From Polyangiaceae bacterium (GTDB lineage Bacteria > Myxococcota_A > Polyangia > Polyangiales > Polyangiaceae): a DNA stretch of 64,000 bases. Below, in pieces: positions 1 to 7,889 of the stretch. The stretch is taken from NCBI GenBank assembly GCA_009781005.1, contig WQYX01000011.1, forward strand, positions 1 to 64,000, given 5' to 3'. The notes under the pieces were generated by a model, which was given only the letters and a program-made list of their open reading frames with translations, did no database searches and was not told the DNA's origin. The translations under genes and the position numbers were made by a program. Every line of letters begins with the position of its first letter. The first letter of the stretch is position 1.

Positions 1-154
1 AGACGGGCCGATCCTCTTGCTGCGAAGGGCGTACGGCGCTTCTCGGACCTGCGGCGTACGTACAAGTACGCCTCGGTCCTGCGATGCGGCGTGCGCCCTT
101 CTCGCTGCGGTCTCGGCCGTCTGTAGAAATCGCGTCATGAATTATCCGGGCTAG
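1..154 (-). repeat. Family A MITE-like element, copy A1 (runs off the window)
   Basis: Read on the minus strand this begins CTAGCCCGGATAATTCATGA and then follows, base for base with few changes, the 184-base elements at 19027-19210 and 50034-50217. It includes the central GTAC-rich palindrome near 54-71. The far terminal repeat lies beyond base 1. Its CTAG (151-154) coincides with the CTAG inside the family B arm at 151-192, so A1 appears to have inserted into a B element. Confidence 0.75.
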
Positions 155-192
155 CCTCGATTCGCTCGCAACGGCTGGTAAACACGCTCTTA
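151..192 (-). repeat. Family B hairpin repeat, half copy B1
   Basis: The minus strand reads TAAGAGCGTGTTTACCAGCC and then the arm GTTGCGAGCGAATCGAGGCTAG, matching the left arm of the full copy at 27283-27430. The right arm is absent because family A sequence starts at the CTAG. The first bases, TAA, are the stop codon of the kinase gene that ends at 190. Confidence 0.7.
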
Positions 193-2079
193 GAAGCCGA
201 CTTCTTCGGGACGCACAGCCCCACCCGCGTTCTGTGTTGGCGGCTTAGCCGATGCGGAAGTTACTGGGGGCGTCACTCGACCGCCTCTCCGGGCGCCGCG
301 CACACCCACCGCGCGTGCTGGCGCGATTGGGAGGGAAGCATCCGCGACGGCGGCGATGGACGCATCTGGTGAATCTGCAGCAACCGAAGCTTCGGATTCT
401 TGCGTGGACGCTGCGGGCACCGCGGATGCGGGAGCTGCAGGCGCGCCCGGTTCAACAGCGGGCACGATCACGGACGACGCAGGAGCACCCGATGCAGTCG
501 CATTCGGAATGTCATTCGCAGCGTGCAGAAGTCGCCCCCTCAACGCGAACGCCGCACCACCGATGGCAGTCAAGACAACTGCTGCAAGGACGAACGGCAA
601 GACCACGTGCCGTTTGGGTGGCAACGCAAGCGAGTCGCTCGAGATCACCCCCGCTGTGGATGTGCGCGCGTTCGTCAGATCGTTTCCGACGTTCTCCGTA
701 CCAGCGCTCCGGAGCGTCTTGATTGGACTGCGGTTCTGCGCGTGCAACGGTTGCACATTCGAGGACCGCAACGTGCTCTGTTCGGGAGTGGACGCCGCGA
801 GCGCTGAATCCACGAGGGTTCCATGAGGCGCGAGCAGCGCCGTTCGACGCACGGGCGGCGTTGTGCGCGTGGAGACATTGCGATCGACGAGGTACGGGGC
901 CGGCTCGACTGGCTTGAGAAGTGCCGTTCCGCCTTTACGGCGAGCTTCAGGTGTTCCGCCAACCGTGGGTGCGTACGCATCACGCCGGGTGCTGGCCTCT
1001 GGATCGAACATCGTGTCACTCATGCCGGACGTGTTCGGCACTCCGTCCGCACTGGCCCCACCGGGCGGCGTCACGACATGATGAAGCTCCCCAGAAGCAA
1101 GAGCGTCGGTCGCAGTGCTGGCATCCAAAAGGCTGCCCGGTGAAGAGAGACGCGCGTTCTGCGCAAGTGGGAGGATGTCGACTGCGGTAGCCGAACGCGA
1201 ACGGGCGTCGTACCCGTGACTTGCGCGCCGAAGTTCGCTCACGATGCTGAAGCAGTCGCGCGGACGATCCGACGGCCTCTTTGCGAGCATGCTCATCACG
1301 AGCCGTTCGACGGAGGAAGGCACGTCGACGAAGCGAGAGAGAGGCGGCGGGGGGCACTGCGCGTGCGCAGCCCCGACGGCGTACGCATCGCCTGCGTCGT
1401 CGAACGGACCGTGCCCGCAGAGCATTTCGTAAAAAACAGCGCCGAAGGAATAGATATCCGTGACGGGGAGGATATCGCCGCCCATGATCTGTTCGGGCGA
1501 GGCATAACGCAACGTGCCAATGAATTTGCCCTGCGTGTAACAAGACTTCTGATCGAGCAGGCGCACGATCCCGAAGTCGAGCAGCTTCGTGATCATGGTG
1601 CCGTTGACGTTGCGGTGAAGAAAGATGTTCTCAGGCTTTACGTCGCGGTGGATGACGCCGTTTTCGTGCGCGCACTGGAGTGCATCGAGGACGCCTATCG
1701 CAACATGACAAGCGTCCGGAAATACGAACAAACCAATCTTCTGGAGAGTGACGCGGAGGTTCTGCCCATTGAGCCGCTCCATCACGAAATACGGCACGCT
1801 CACTTCCTCGCGCGTTACACCCGCGGTGATGATGTCGACGATGTTCGGGTGCTGAAGCTTGCCGAGCGTGCGTGCCTCGGCCTCCATTCGGCGCGTGAGA
1901 TCATGGCGCGAGATGAGTTGCGGATGCAGCGTCTTGACGACGTATCGCTTGCCGACGGAGACATCCTCGACCTCGTAAACGCTTCCCATCCCCCCGGTCG
2001 CCAGATGACGTACGATGCGATAAACAGTACCGGGAAGCTGTGCGCCAGGTGGATACTGGGCGACAAGCACGACGCACAC
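190..2079 (-). CDS. Transmembrane Ser/Thr protein kinase (Hanks type)
   Basis: A eukaryotic-like protein kinase of 629 residues. The catalytic domain fills about residues 20-290: glycine loop ATGGMGSVYEV at 27-37, Lys49 as the ATP lysine, HRDVKPEN at 144-151, DFG at 168-170 and the APE-equivalent SPEQ near 194. A long Ser/Thr/Pro-rich linker follows, then one hydrophobic segment near 490-515 and an Ala/Pro-rich tail that would lie outside the membrane. The start is GTG; a second GTG two codons on is equally possible. The stop codon lies in the edge of repeat B1. Substrates cannot be read from the sequence; the FHA proteins at 50-60 kb are the kind of partner such kinases phosphorylate, which is inference. 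Confidence 0.93.
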   Translation of the reverse strand: MCVVLVAQYPPGAQLPGTVYRIVRHLATGGMGSVYEVEDVSVGKRYVVKTLHPQLISRHDLTRRMEAEARTLGKLQHPNIVDIITAGVTREEVSVPYFVMERLNGQNLRVTLQKIGLFVFPDACHVAIGVLDALQCAHENGVIHRDVKPENIFLHRNVNGTMITKLLDFGIVRLLDQKSCYTQGKFIGTLRYASPEQIMGGDILPVTDIYSFGAVFYEMLCGHGPFDDAGDAYAVGAAHAQCPPPPLSRFVDVPSSVERLVMSMLAKRPSDRPRDCFSIVSELRRASHGYDARSRSATAVDILPLAQNARLSSPGSLLDASTATDALASGELHHVVTPPGGASADGVPNTSGMSDTMFDPEASTRRDAYAPTVGGTPEARRKGGTALLKPVEPAPYLVDRNVSTRTTPPVRRTALLAPHGTLVDSALAASTPEQSTLRSSNVQPLHAQNRSPIKTLRSAGTENVGNDLTNARTSTAGVISSDSLALPPKRHVVLPFVLAAVVLTAIGGAAFALRGRLLHAANDIPNATASGAPASSVIVPAVEPGAPAAPASAVPAASTQESEASVAADSPDASIAAVADASLPIAPARAVGVRGARRGGRVTPPVTSASAKPPTQNAGGAVRPEEVGF

Positions 2080-2084
2080 TGTGC

Positions 2085-2229
2085 AGCATTGCCACGCCGC
2101 CGTCCAGGCCTTCAGATCTGCGTCGCCCGCCTTCGTTGCTCGGCCTCCCCCCGTACTCCAGTACGCCTCCGGCCTCGCCGCCTCGGCGGGCTCGCATCTC
2201 TTCGGCCGGTCCCCGTCCTGCGGGCCCGC
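2085..2229. repeat. Intergenic hairpin-forming sequence with GTACT-CC-AGTAC apex
   Basis: The gap between kinase and epimerase is GC-rich and holds the short palindrome GTACTCCAGTAC at 2153-2164, flanked by loosely complementary GGCCTCC/CCTCCGGCC blocks. The apex resembles the apices of families A and B, but the arms do not match either family, so membership is uncertain. No promoter or RNA gene was recognised here. Confidence 0.35.
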
Positions 2230-3216
2230 TCAAGGCTTCGCAGTGCGGCGGTCCGCCTCGGTGCGGTACCAATCAATCGTGGCCGCGAGGCCATCTTGGA
2301 GCGAGGTTCTTGCAATGGGGCCAATGAGCGACTCGGCTTTCGCGACACTTGCGCAATGCCGGCGGACATCTGCCGGTCGGGTAGGCGTGTGTGTGACAGG
2401 GCCGCGGTATTCCATGATCTCGCAAATGCCATCGACGATCGAGCGAATGGTCGTTTCCCGACCCGATCCCAGATTGACGACATCGCCTTTCGGCAGATCG
2501 TGTTCGACGACCCTGAGCAGCGCGCCGACCGTATCGAACACGTAGATGAAGTCGCGTGTCTGCTCACCATCGCCCTCGAGGACAGGCGGCTCCCCCCGAA
2601 GAATGCGCCTCACCGTGAGCGGAATCACCGCCGCAAAGGCCTGATCATTTTGACGAGGACCGTAGTTATTGAACGGCCTCACGATGGTTGCGTCCGCACC
2701 GAACATGCGAACGAAAGACATGAGCGCGAGATCCGCGGCGGCTTTGCCGGCCGCATACGTGGTCTCGGCAAGAAGCGGATGAGACTCCGTCATGGGCACC
2801 GTCTGCGCCGTTCCGTACACCTCCGAACTCGAAAGATGTACGAGCTTGCCAAATGCACCTTTGCGTTGGAGCTCGAGACACGTCAGCGCAAGCTGTGGAT
2901 TGACATCGAATGCGCCAACAGGATTGAAGAACGAATACGCGAGCGCTTTCGTTGCAAGATTGAAGACGATATCCGGCTTTTCATCGTTGCATACCGCACC
3001 CATGACATGAAAATTGGACGCGTCATCGCGATAGATCTTGAGGCGCCCCTCATGGGAAGACCGCGCACCCTCGAGGTTCTTGTCTTTGCCGAGGAAGAAG
3101 TTGTCCACCACGGCAACACGCGCTGCCCCCTTGGCAAGCAACGCATCCACCAAATGACTTCCAATGAAGCCGGCTCCCCCCGTCACGAGGAAGCGTCCGT
3201 TCCGAATCCTTGTCAT
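2230..3216 (-). CDS. NAD-dependent epimerase/dehydratase (extended SDR)
   Basis: Likely acts on a nucleotide-sugar: 328 residues with the Rossmann motif TGGAGFIGSHL at 12-22, an SSSEVYG segment near 129-135 and the catalytic YAAGK (YxxxK) at 154-158, all typical of GDP/UDP-sugar epimerases and dehydratases. The start at 3216 is chosen because its ATG overlaps the TGA of the upstream oxidoreductase (ATGA, 3213-3216); an in-frame ATG at 3234 lies inside that gene. It is the last gene of a PilZ-like/Gfo-Idh/epimerase operon, which suggests synthesis of a surface or polysaccharide sugar. The exact substrate is not determinable. Confidence 0.88.
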   Translation of the reverse strand: MTRIRNGRFLVTGGAGFIGSHLVDALLAKGAARVAVVDNFFLGKDKNLEGARSSHEGRLKIYRDDASNFHVMGAVCNDEKPDIVFNLATKALAYSFFNPVGAFDVNPQLALTCLELQRKGAFGKLVHLSSSEVYGTAQTVPMTESHPLLAETTYAAGKAAADLALMSFVRMFGADATIVRPFNNYGPRQNDQAFAAVIPLTVRRILRGEPPVLEGDGEQTRDFIYVFDTVGALLRVVEHDLPKGDVVNLGSGRETTIRSIVDGICEIMEYRGPVTHTPTRPADVRRHCASVAKAESLIGPIARTSLQDGLAATIDWYRTEADRRTAKP

Positions 3217-4217
3217 GCTGTCTTCACCGCGCACACAGTCGTGTGATCTTCACCTGATTTGATGAGGTCGAGTGCAACGCGCACTGCGGCCAACGCGTCC
3301 TGTCCCGAGACAGGAGACGACGCGCCCGACGTGAGTGCGCCGACGAAGGCCTCGTGCTCGGCCCTCAAAGGTTCCTTCTTTGCGATGTACGTTCTCGTCA
3401 CGTCACCCTCCACGGCGCCAGAAAAATTCGTGGCTGGGGTCCATGTATCATTCACGCGACCATTCTTGAACCATGAGACTTCTTGGGTGAGGTAGTCCGC
3501 GACGAGCATCCCACCTTCGCCGACCACCCAGAGCTCGCGCAACTTCTTGGGACTGAGCCAATTCACGTCGAGAACGCCGACCACGCCATTGCCAAAACGC
3601 AAGAGGCCCGAGAGCATATCCTCACAAGACCGATGCGCCTTGCGTGCTGTCTCGGCATATGCACGCACGACGCGCGAACCCGTCACGAAGTGCATCACGT
3701 CGATATCGTGAGTTGCCAGATCGAGAATGACGCCGATGTCGCGTGCTTGGAAGGGACTCAAACGACGCGCGTGAATCTGGAAAACATCTCCGAGAGCACG
3801 GTCTCCTATCAAACGGCGGATCTCCTGCACTGCCGGATTGAAACGCTCGACCTGACCAACCATGAGAAGCACACGGGACTCGGCGGCTGCGCGAATCATT
3901 CGTTCGGCCTCGTCGACACGTTTTGCAATTGGCTTCTCCACGAGGACATGGATCTTGCGGCTCAGGACGTCGCAGGCAATTCTGCAATGTAGGTCCGTGG
4001 GCGCCGCCACAACCGCGTAATCCGGATGCAGGACGTCAAGCATTCCACGATAATCCTCGAAGATCCGGACACCTTCCGGGAGATGGAATGCCCTCCGACT
4101 CTGTTCACTCGGATCTGCAACACCAACGAGAGATACACCCGGCAGATCGGAGAGCACGCGGGCATGGTTGCGCCCCATGTTCCCGAGGCCGATCACACAA
4201 GCTCTGATATCCTCCAT
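3213..4217 (-). CDS. Gfo/Idh/MocA family NAD(P)-dependent oxidoreductase
   Basis: 334 residues. The N-terminal Rossmann fold starts at once with VIGLGNMGRNHARVL (residues 8-22), and the family signature VEKPIAK lies near residues 93-99. The C-terminal half has the expected alpha/beta domain, with the FATHDIDVMHFV-type segment appearing here as LATHDIDVMHFV. Members oxidise or reduce sugar or cyclitol rings, often nucleotide-sugars. It follows the PilZ-like gene by two bases and overlaps the epimerase by four, so the three are co-translated; a joint role in making an activated sugar is inferred from that pairing. Confidence 0.87.
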   Translation of the reverse strand: MEDIRACVIGLGNMGRNHARVLSDLPGVSLVGVADPSEQSRRAFHLPEGVRIFEDYRGMLDVLHPDYAVVAAPTDLHCRIACDVLSRKIHVLVEKPIAKRVDEAERMIRAAAESRVLLMVGQVERFNPAVQEIRRLIGDRALGDVFQIHARRLSPFQARDIGVILDLATHDIDVMHFVTGSRVVRAYAETARKAHRSCEDMLSGLLRFGNGVVGVLDVNWLSPKKLRELWVVGEGGMLVADYLTQEVSWFKNGRVNDTWTPATNFSGAVEGDVTRTYIAKKEPLRAEHEAFVGALTSGASSPVSGQDALAAVRVALDLIKSGEDHTTVCAVKTA

Positions 4218-4219
4218 TG

Positions 4220-4846
4220 TTATGTTCGCGCGCTGAGGATCGCGCGAATGCGGTCTGCATCGAGGCCGGAAGCACGCCTGCGAAGACGCTCGAGAAGCTC
4301 TTCACGGTCGGGCGGCGGAACGAGGGAGTGATCTTTCGCGGGGGGTTCCTCGCTCATTGGCGGCGGCACGCTCGACGCGACGCGCAGAGGGACCATCGAC
4401 GGGGGCGGTATGGTTTTGGGACGCGCAAGCATTGGCGGAGGACTCGAGATGGGTTTCGCGCCTCGAAGGACTTGCGCGCGATCTCGAATGGCCTGCATGC
4501 GATCGACGAGCGCCTTCGAACGCAAATCGAGTCGCGTGAAACGCAACGTGAGCCCGGGCTCTCTGCGAAATGCACTCTCGCCGTGAGACAGTACGCGGCC
4601 CTCTCCGCGAAGAAGCATGGCTCCATTCGCGAGCACCATCTCGAACCGGAGGATGGTGCCCACGGGACGCGCGCGCGCACCAAGGAGGATCACACTCGTC
4701 TTGCCCACGGTCTCGAGTTCGTTTTCGATGAATGCTTCTTCGGAGTCGTATGGTCTGACGATACGAACCGCGACGGGCATTCGTGCGTTCTCTACCACGA
4801 TCGAGTCGTACCATTGTTCGATCGCTTTCGCCCGCTCTTGCCGCAT
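4220..4846 (-). CDS. PilZ-like domain protein with Pro-rich tail
   Basis: 208 residues. Residues 15-120 look like a PilZ-type beta barrel (segments TSVILLGARARPVGTILRF and GLTLRFTRLDLRSKALVDRM), similar to PilZ-like proteins of myxobacteria. The cyclic-di-GMP signatures RxxxR and (D/N)xSxxG are not clearly present, so ligand binding is doubtful. The tail is rich in Pro and Ser-Pro (SSPPP, SVPPP, SLVPPP) and ends in a basic helix. The ATG at 4846 sits 15 bases from the divergent purD start, so their promoters must overlap or lie in each other's coding region. It leads the operon with the oxidoreductase and epimerase. Confidence 0.55.
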   Translation of the reverse strand: MRQERAKAIEQWYDSIVVENARMPVAVRIVRPYDSEEAFIENELETVGKTSVILLGARARPVGTILRFEMVLANGAMLLRGEGRVLSHGESAFRREPGLTLRFTRLDLRSKALVDRMQAIRDRAQVLRGAKPISSPPPMLARPKTIPPPSMVPLRVASSVPPPMSEEPPAKDHSLVPPPDREELLERLRRRASGLDADRIRAILSART

Positions 4847-4861
4847 GGTATCGGCGCGCGC

Positions 4862-6139
4862 ATGCAGCGCATTCTCATCGTCGGCGGCGGAGCGCGCGAG
4901 CACGCTCTTGCGCTTGCCCTCTCCGCGCACGAACTCATCGTCGCGCCCGGAAATGCAGGGACGGCCGCGCTCGGACACAACGTCGAGGTGTCGGCCACGG
5001 ACGTCGGCGCGCTCGTCGACCTCGCCGTGCACGAGAAGATCGATCTCGTCGTCATCGGCCCCGAGGCACCCCTGACTCTCGGCCTCGTCGACGCCCTGCA
5101 GGAGCGAGGCATCCGCGCTTTCGGTCCGTCGAAGGCGGCTTCTCGCCTCGAGGGCTCGAAGGCGTTCATGAAAAATTTCCTCGCGCGCCACCAGATCCCG
5201 ACCGCGCCGTTCGCCGTGTTCGACGACGCTGCCAAAGCAAAGGCCCATGCTCGCGCATCATGGGATTCTGGCAAGCCCGTGGTCGTCAAGGCCGACGGAC
5301 TTTGCGCAGGAAAGGGCGTCGTCGTCGCATCGAGCTGCGAAGAAGCCTGCCTCGCCATCGATCAGATGATCACCGAAGGTAAACTCGGCGACGCGGGACG
5401 CACCATCGTGCTCGAAGAACTCTTGCCGGGGGAAGAGGCAAGCTTTCATGTCGTATGCGACGGCTCGCGAGCCGTGGCTCTCGTCGCTGCGCAAGATCAC
5501 AAGCGGGTGAACGACGGCGATCGCGGTCCGAACACGGGCGGCATGGGCGCGTATGCGCCGGCGCCAGTGGTCACCGCGGAGGTGCACGCTACGGTCATGC
5601 GCGCGGTGGTCGAGCCCACCTTGCGCGGGATGCAACGAGAAGGTTGCCCATTCCGCGGCGTGCTCTTCGTCGGCTTGATGATCGAAAACGGCCGCCCCAA
5701 GGTTCTCGAATTCAACGTGCGCTTCGGCGATCCTGAAACGACCGTGCTCGTGCCCATGCTCGACGGCGATTGGTTCTCGTTGCTCGACGGATCGGCACGA
5801 GGCAACCTCGGGGTTGCGTCCTTCGGGACCAAGTCCGGTGCGGCGCTCGCCGTCGTGATGGCGGCGGAAGGATACCCCGGCAAGCCCGCATCGGGGGATC
5901 GCATCGACGGGCTCGATGCGCCGGCGCCCGCAGGCGTCACCGTGTTTCACGCGGGCACGAAGAGGGTGGGCACGGACGTCGTCACTGCCGGTGGACGCGT
6001 GCTCACCGTCTCAGCGTACGCAGACTCATTTCACGCGGCTCGCGATCTCGCGTATGCCGAAGTCGGACGCATTCGCTTCCGTGGCGAGCATCACCGATCC
6101 GACATCGGCTACCACGCTATGCAGCACCGCCGCGAATGA
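4862..6139 (+). CDS. purD: Phosphoribosylamine-glycine ligase
   Basis: GAR synthetase, second step of purine biosynthesis: joins glycine to 5-phosphoribosylamine with ATP. 425 residues, the usual PurD length. It begins MQRILIVGGGAREHAL (the N-domain phosphate-binding loop), then VVIGPEAPLTLGLVD, the ATP-grasp region with KADGLCAGKGVVV, the family signature RFGDPETTVLVPML, and a C-terminal domain ending before QHRRE. The start at ATG 4862 is set by the family N-terminus. A degenerate copy of the C motif (GACCCGCTTTCGATT) begins right at its stop codon. Confidence 0.97.
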   Translation: MQRILIVGGGAREHALALALSAHELIVAPGNAGTAALGHNVEVSATDVGALVDLAVHEKIDLVVIGPEAPLTLGLVDALQERGIRAFGPSKAASRLEGSKAFMKNFLARHQIPTAPFAVFDDAAKAKAHARASWDSGKPVVVKADGLCAGKGVVVASSCEEACLAIDQMITEGKLGDAGRTIVLEELLPGEEASFHVVCDGSRAVALVAAQDHKRVNDGDRGPNTGGMGAYAPAPVVTAEVHATVMRAVVEPTLRGMQREGCPFRGVLFVGLMIENGRPKVLEFNVRFGDPETTVLVPMLDGDWFSLLDGSARGNLGVASFGTKSGAALAVVMAAEGYPGKPASGDRIDGLDAPAPAGVTVFHAGTKRVGTDVVTAGGRVLTVSAYADSFHAARDLAYAEVGRIRFRGEHHRSDIGYHAMQHRRE

Positions 6140-6155
6140 CCCGCTTTCGATTCGC
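6138..6155 (+). repeat. Degenerate motif C at the purD 3' end
   Basis: GACCCGCTTTCGATTCGC overlaps the purD stop codon and matches most of the 21-base motif found exactly at 20509-20529, 29369-29389 and 46713-46733. It lies next to a family B hairpin (6170-6308). Confidence 0.4.
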
Positions 6156-6169
6156 AATGAATGGCTGGG

Positions 6170-6308
6170 GCGTGTCTTCCAACCGTTGCGAGCGACACGA
6201 GGTCGAGGCTTTTTCCGAGGAGCGCGCGGAGCGTACTTGAAGTACGTGAGCACGCACCGCAGGAAAAAACGAAGAGATCGTGGCGCGCAGCAGGTTGGCA
6301 GACACGCC
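6170..6308 (+). repeat. Family B hairpin repeat, copy B2
   Basis: Outer arms GCGTGTCTTCCAACCGTTGC and GCAGCAGGTTGGCAGACACGC are complementary (GCGTGTCT/AGACACGC, CCAACC/GGTTGG). The centre is GTACTT-G-AAGTAC. It fills most of the purD to DUF1015 gap and could act as an RNA hairpin at the end of the purD transcript. Confidence 0.75.
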
Positions 6309-6334
6309 CTGCGATGGCATGGTGCGCCATCCCC

Positions 6335-7687
6335 ATGGCCGAAATCGCCCCGCTCACCCCGCTCCGTTACAACCTCTCACGCCTCGGAGCTGCCGGACTC
6401 GGCAACGTCGTTGCGCCTCCCTACGACGTCATCGATGGCGCGCAACGCCGCGAGCTTGCCTCGCGCGATCCGCACAACATCGTGAAACTCATCCTCCCCG
6501 AAGGCGAAGGCGACGCGAAGTACGCAAACGCCAAGGAGCTCTTTTTGTCATGGCGCAAGGAAGGCATGCTCGTGCGCGACGACGAACCCGCATTTTATCG
6601 CTACGACCAAACCTTCACGCCGCCGGGCGGCGGCTCGCCCATCACACGACGAGGCTTCCTCGGTCTCGTCAAACTCGTCCCCCTCGACCGAGGCATCGTG
6701 CTTCCTCATGAGCGCACGCTCTCCGGACCGAAGGAAGATCGCCTCAAGCTTTTCCGCGCAACACGCACGAATCTGTCGCCCGGCTTCATGCTCTACCGCG
6801 ATCCACAAAAGTCGCTCGACTCCGCGCTCGGCCGTGCAACCGAGCTCGCCTCGTTCGAAACATCGGATGGCATTCGCCATGCGGTCGCGAAAATCAAAGG
6901 TCCCGACGCCATCGCCGCCATCGTCGCGTGCGTGAAAAAATCGTCGTTGCTCATTGCCGACGGCCACCATCGTTATGAAACCGCGCTCCGCTATTGCCAA
7001 GAAGCAGAAACCGCGGCGGGCGATCCGTCGCCTGCGAATGCCGAATATGGATACTTTATGGTGTTTCTCACGAATGGCGACGATCCGAATCTCGTCGTCT
7101 TTCCGACGCATCGCCACATCCATTCGCTAAAAAAATTCGATTTCAACGAGCTCTGTTCGGGCGCGGAAGCTCTGTTCGACGCGACGCCCCTGCCACGCGG
7201 CGCGGCCGCCAGCACGCTTCTCGCCGCGCTCGCTCTGTCAGGCAAAAAGCAACCGAGTCTCGTGGTGTGCACGGGCGATGGTCGAGCGGCATTGTTCGCG
7301 CTGAAGGCCGACGTCGATCTCGCGCGTCACCCGATCCTCGGGAAGAAACCCGAAGTGCTTCGGCGCACCGACGTTGCGCTTCTTCACATGGGGATCCTCG
7401 AGCCGGTGCTCGGCATCACCCCGGAGGCGCAGGCCGCGAAAACGAACATTTGGTACCCGCAGGATGCAACCAAAGCGTTGCATGAACTGCGCAGCGGTTC
7501 TGGAGCCGACAAGGCCGGCCAGGCCCTTTTCCTTATGAATGCAACGCCGGTGGCCCAAGTTCGAAGCGTTGCAGAGACGGGCGAAGTGATGCCTCAGAAG
7601 AGCACGTTCTTTTACCCGAAAGTCATGACTGGGCTCGCCATCCACACACTCGAGCCCCAACGCGTCGTTGCCACCGCACTTCGGTAA
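6335..7687 (+). CDS. DUF1015 family protein
   Basis: 450 residues, matching the conserved but uncharacterised DUF1015 family. The N-terminus carries the family hallmark VVAPPYDVID (residues 22-31), then DPHNIVKLILPEG, YRYDQTF, and the central LLIADGHHRYETAL motif near 205-218. I know of no established reaction; members are often near serine or purine genes, and purD is the upstream neighbour here. The start MAEIAPLTPL at 6335 is chosen because the in-frame sequence before it is repeat B2 and does not look like protein. It ends 202 bases before lon. Confidence 0.85.
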   Translation: MAEIAPLTPLRYNLSRLGAAGLGNVVAPPYDVIDGAQRRELASRDPHNIVKLILPEGEGDAKYANAKELFLSWRKEGMLVRDDEPAFYRYDQTFTPPGGGSPITRRGFLGLVKLVPLDRGIVLPHERTLSGPKEDRLKLFRATRTNLSPGFMLYRDPQKSLDSALGRATELASFETSDGIRHAVAKIKGPDAIAAIVACVKKSSLLIADGHHRYETALRYCQEAETAAGDPSPANAEYGYFMVFLTNGDDPNLVVFPTHRHIHSLKKFDFNELCSGAEALFDATPLPRGAAASTLLAALALSGKKQPSLVVCTGDGRAALFALKADVDLARHPILGKKPEVLRRTDVALLHMGILEPVLGITPEAQAAKTNIWYPQDATKALHELRSGSGADKAGQALFLMNATPVAQVRSVAETGEVMPQKSTFFYPKVMTGLAIHTLEPQRVVATALR

Positions 7688-7889
7688 GGCACCCGAGGAC
7701 GAGCTCGACGGAACTTCGTTGACGCAGTTGGCGTGCGGGCTTCCCCGTCCGTGACTAGCATTGAGATACACCACGTCTCGTTGCTCGAGAAAACCCTAGT
7801 AAGTGCCCTCGAGTTCGAGATACACGAGCCATTGCAAATGTGATTTGTGGCTTCGATTCAGCGAGGCCGCCTTACGAGGTAAACGAGCC

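Noticed and set aside
1216-3246. Long plus-strand open frame opposite the kinase and epimerase
   Set aside because: Antisense shadow of two clear family members; Arg/His-rich composition and no family resemblance.
7688-7889. Heat-shock promoter for lon (CAAAT-GTG-ATTTG inverted repeat near 7835-7850)
   Set aside because: The short inverted repeat is real but no convincing -35/-10 or CIRCE-like element accompanies it.
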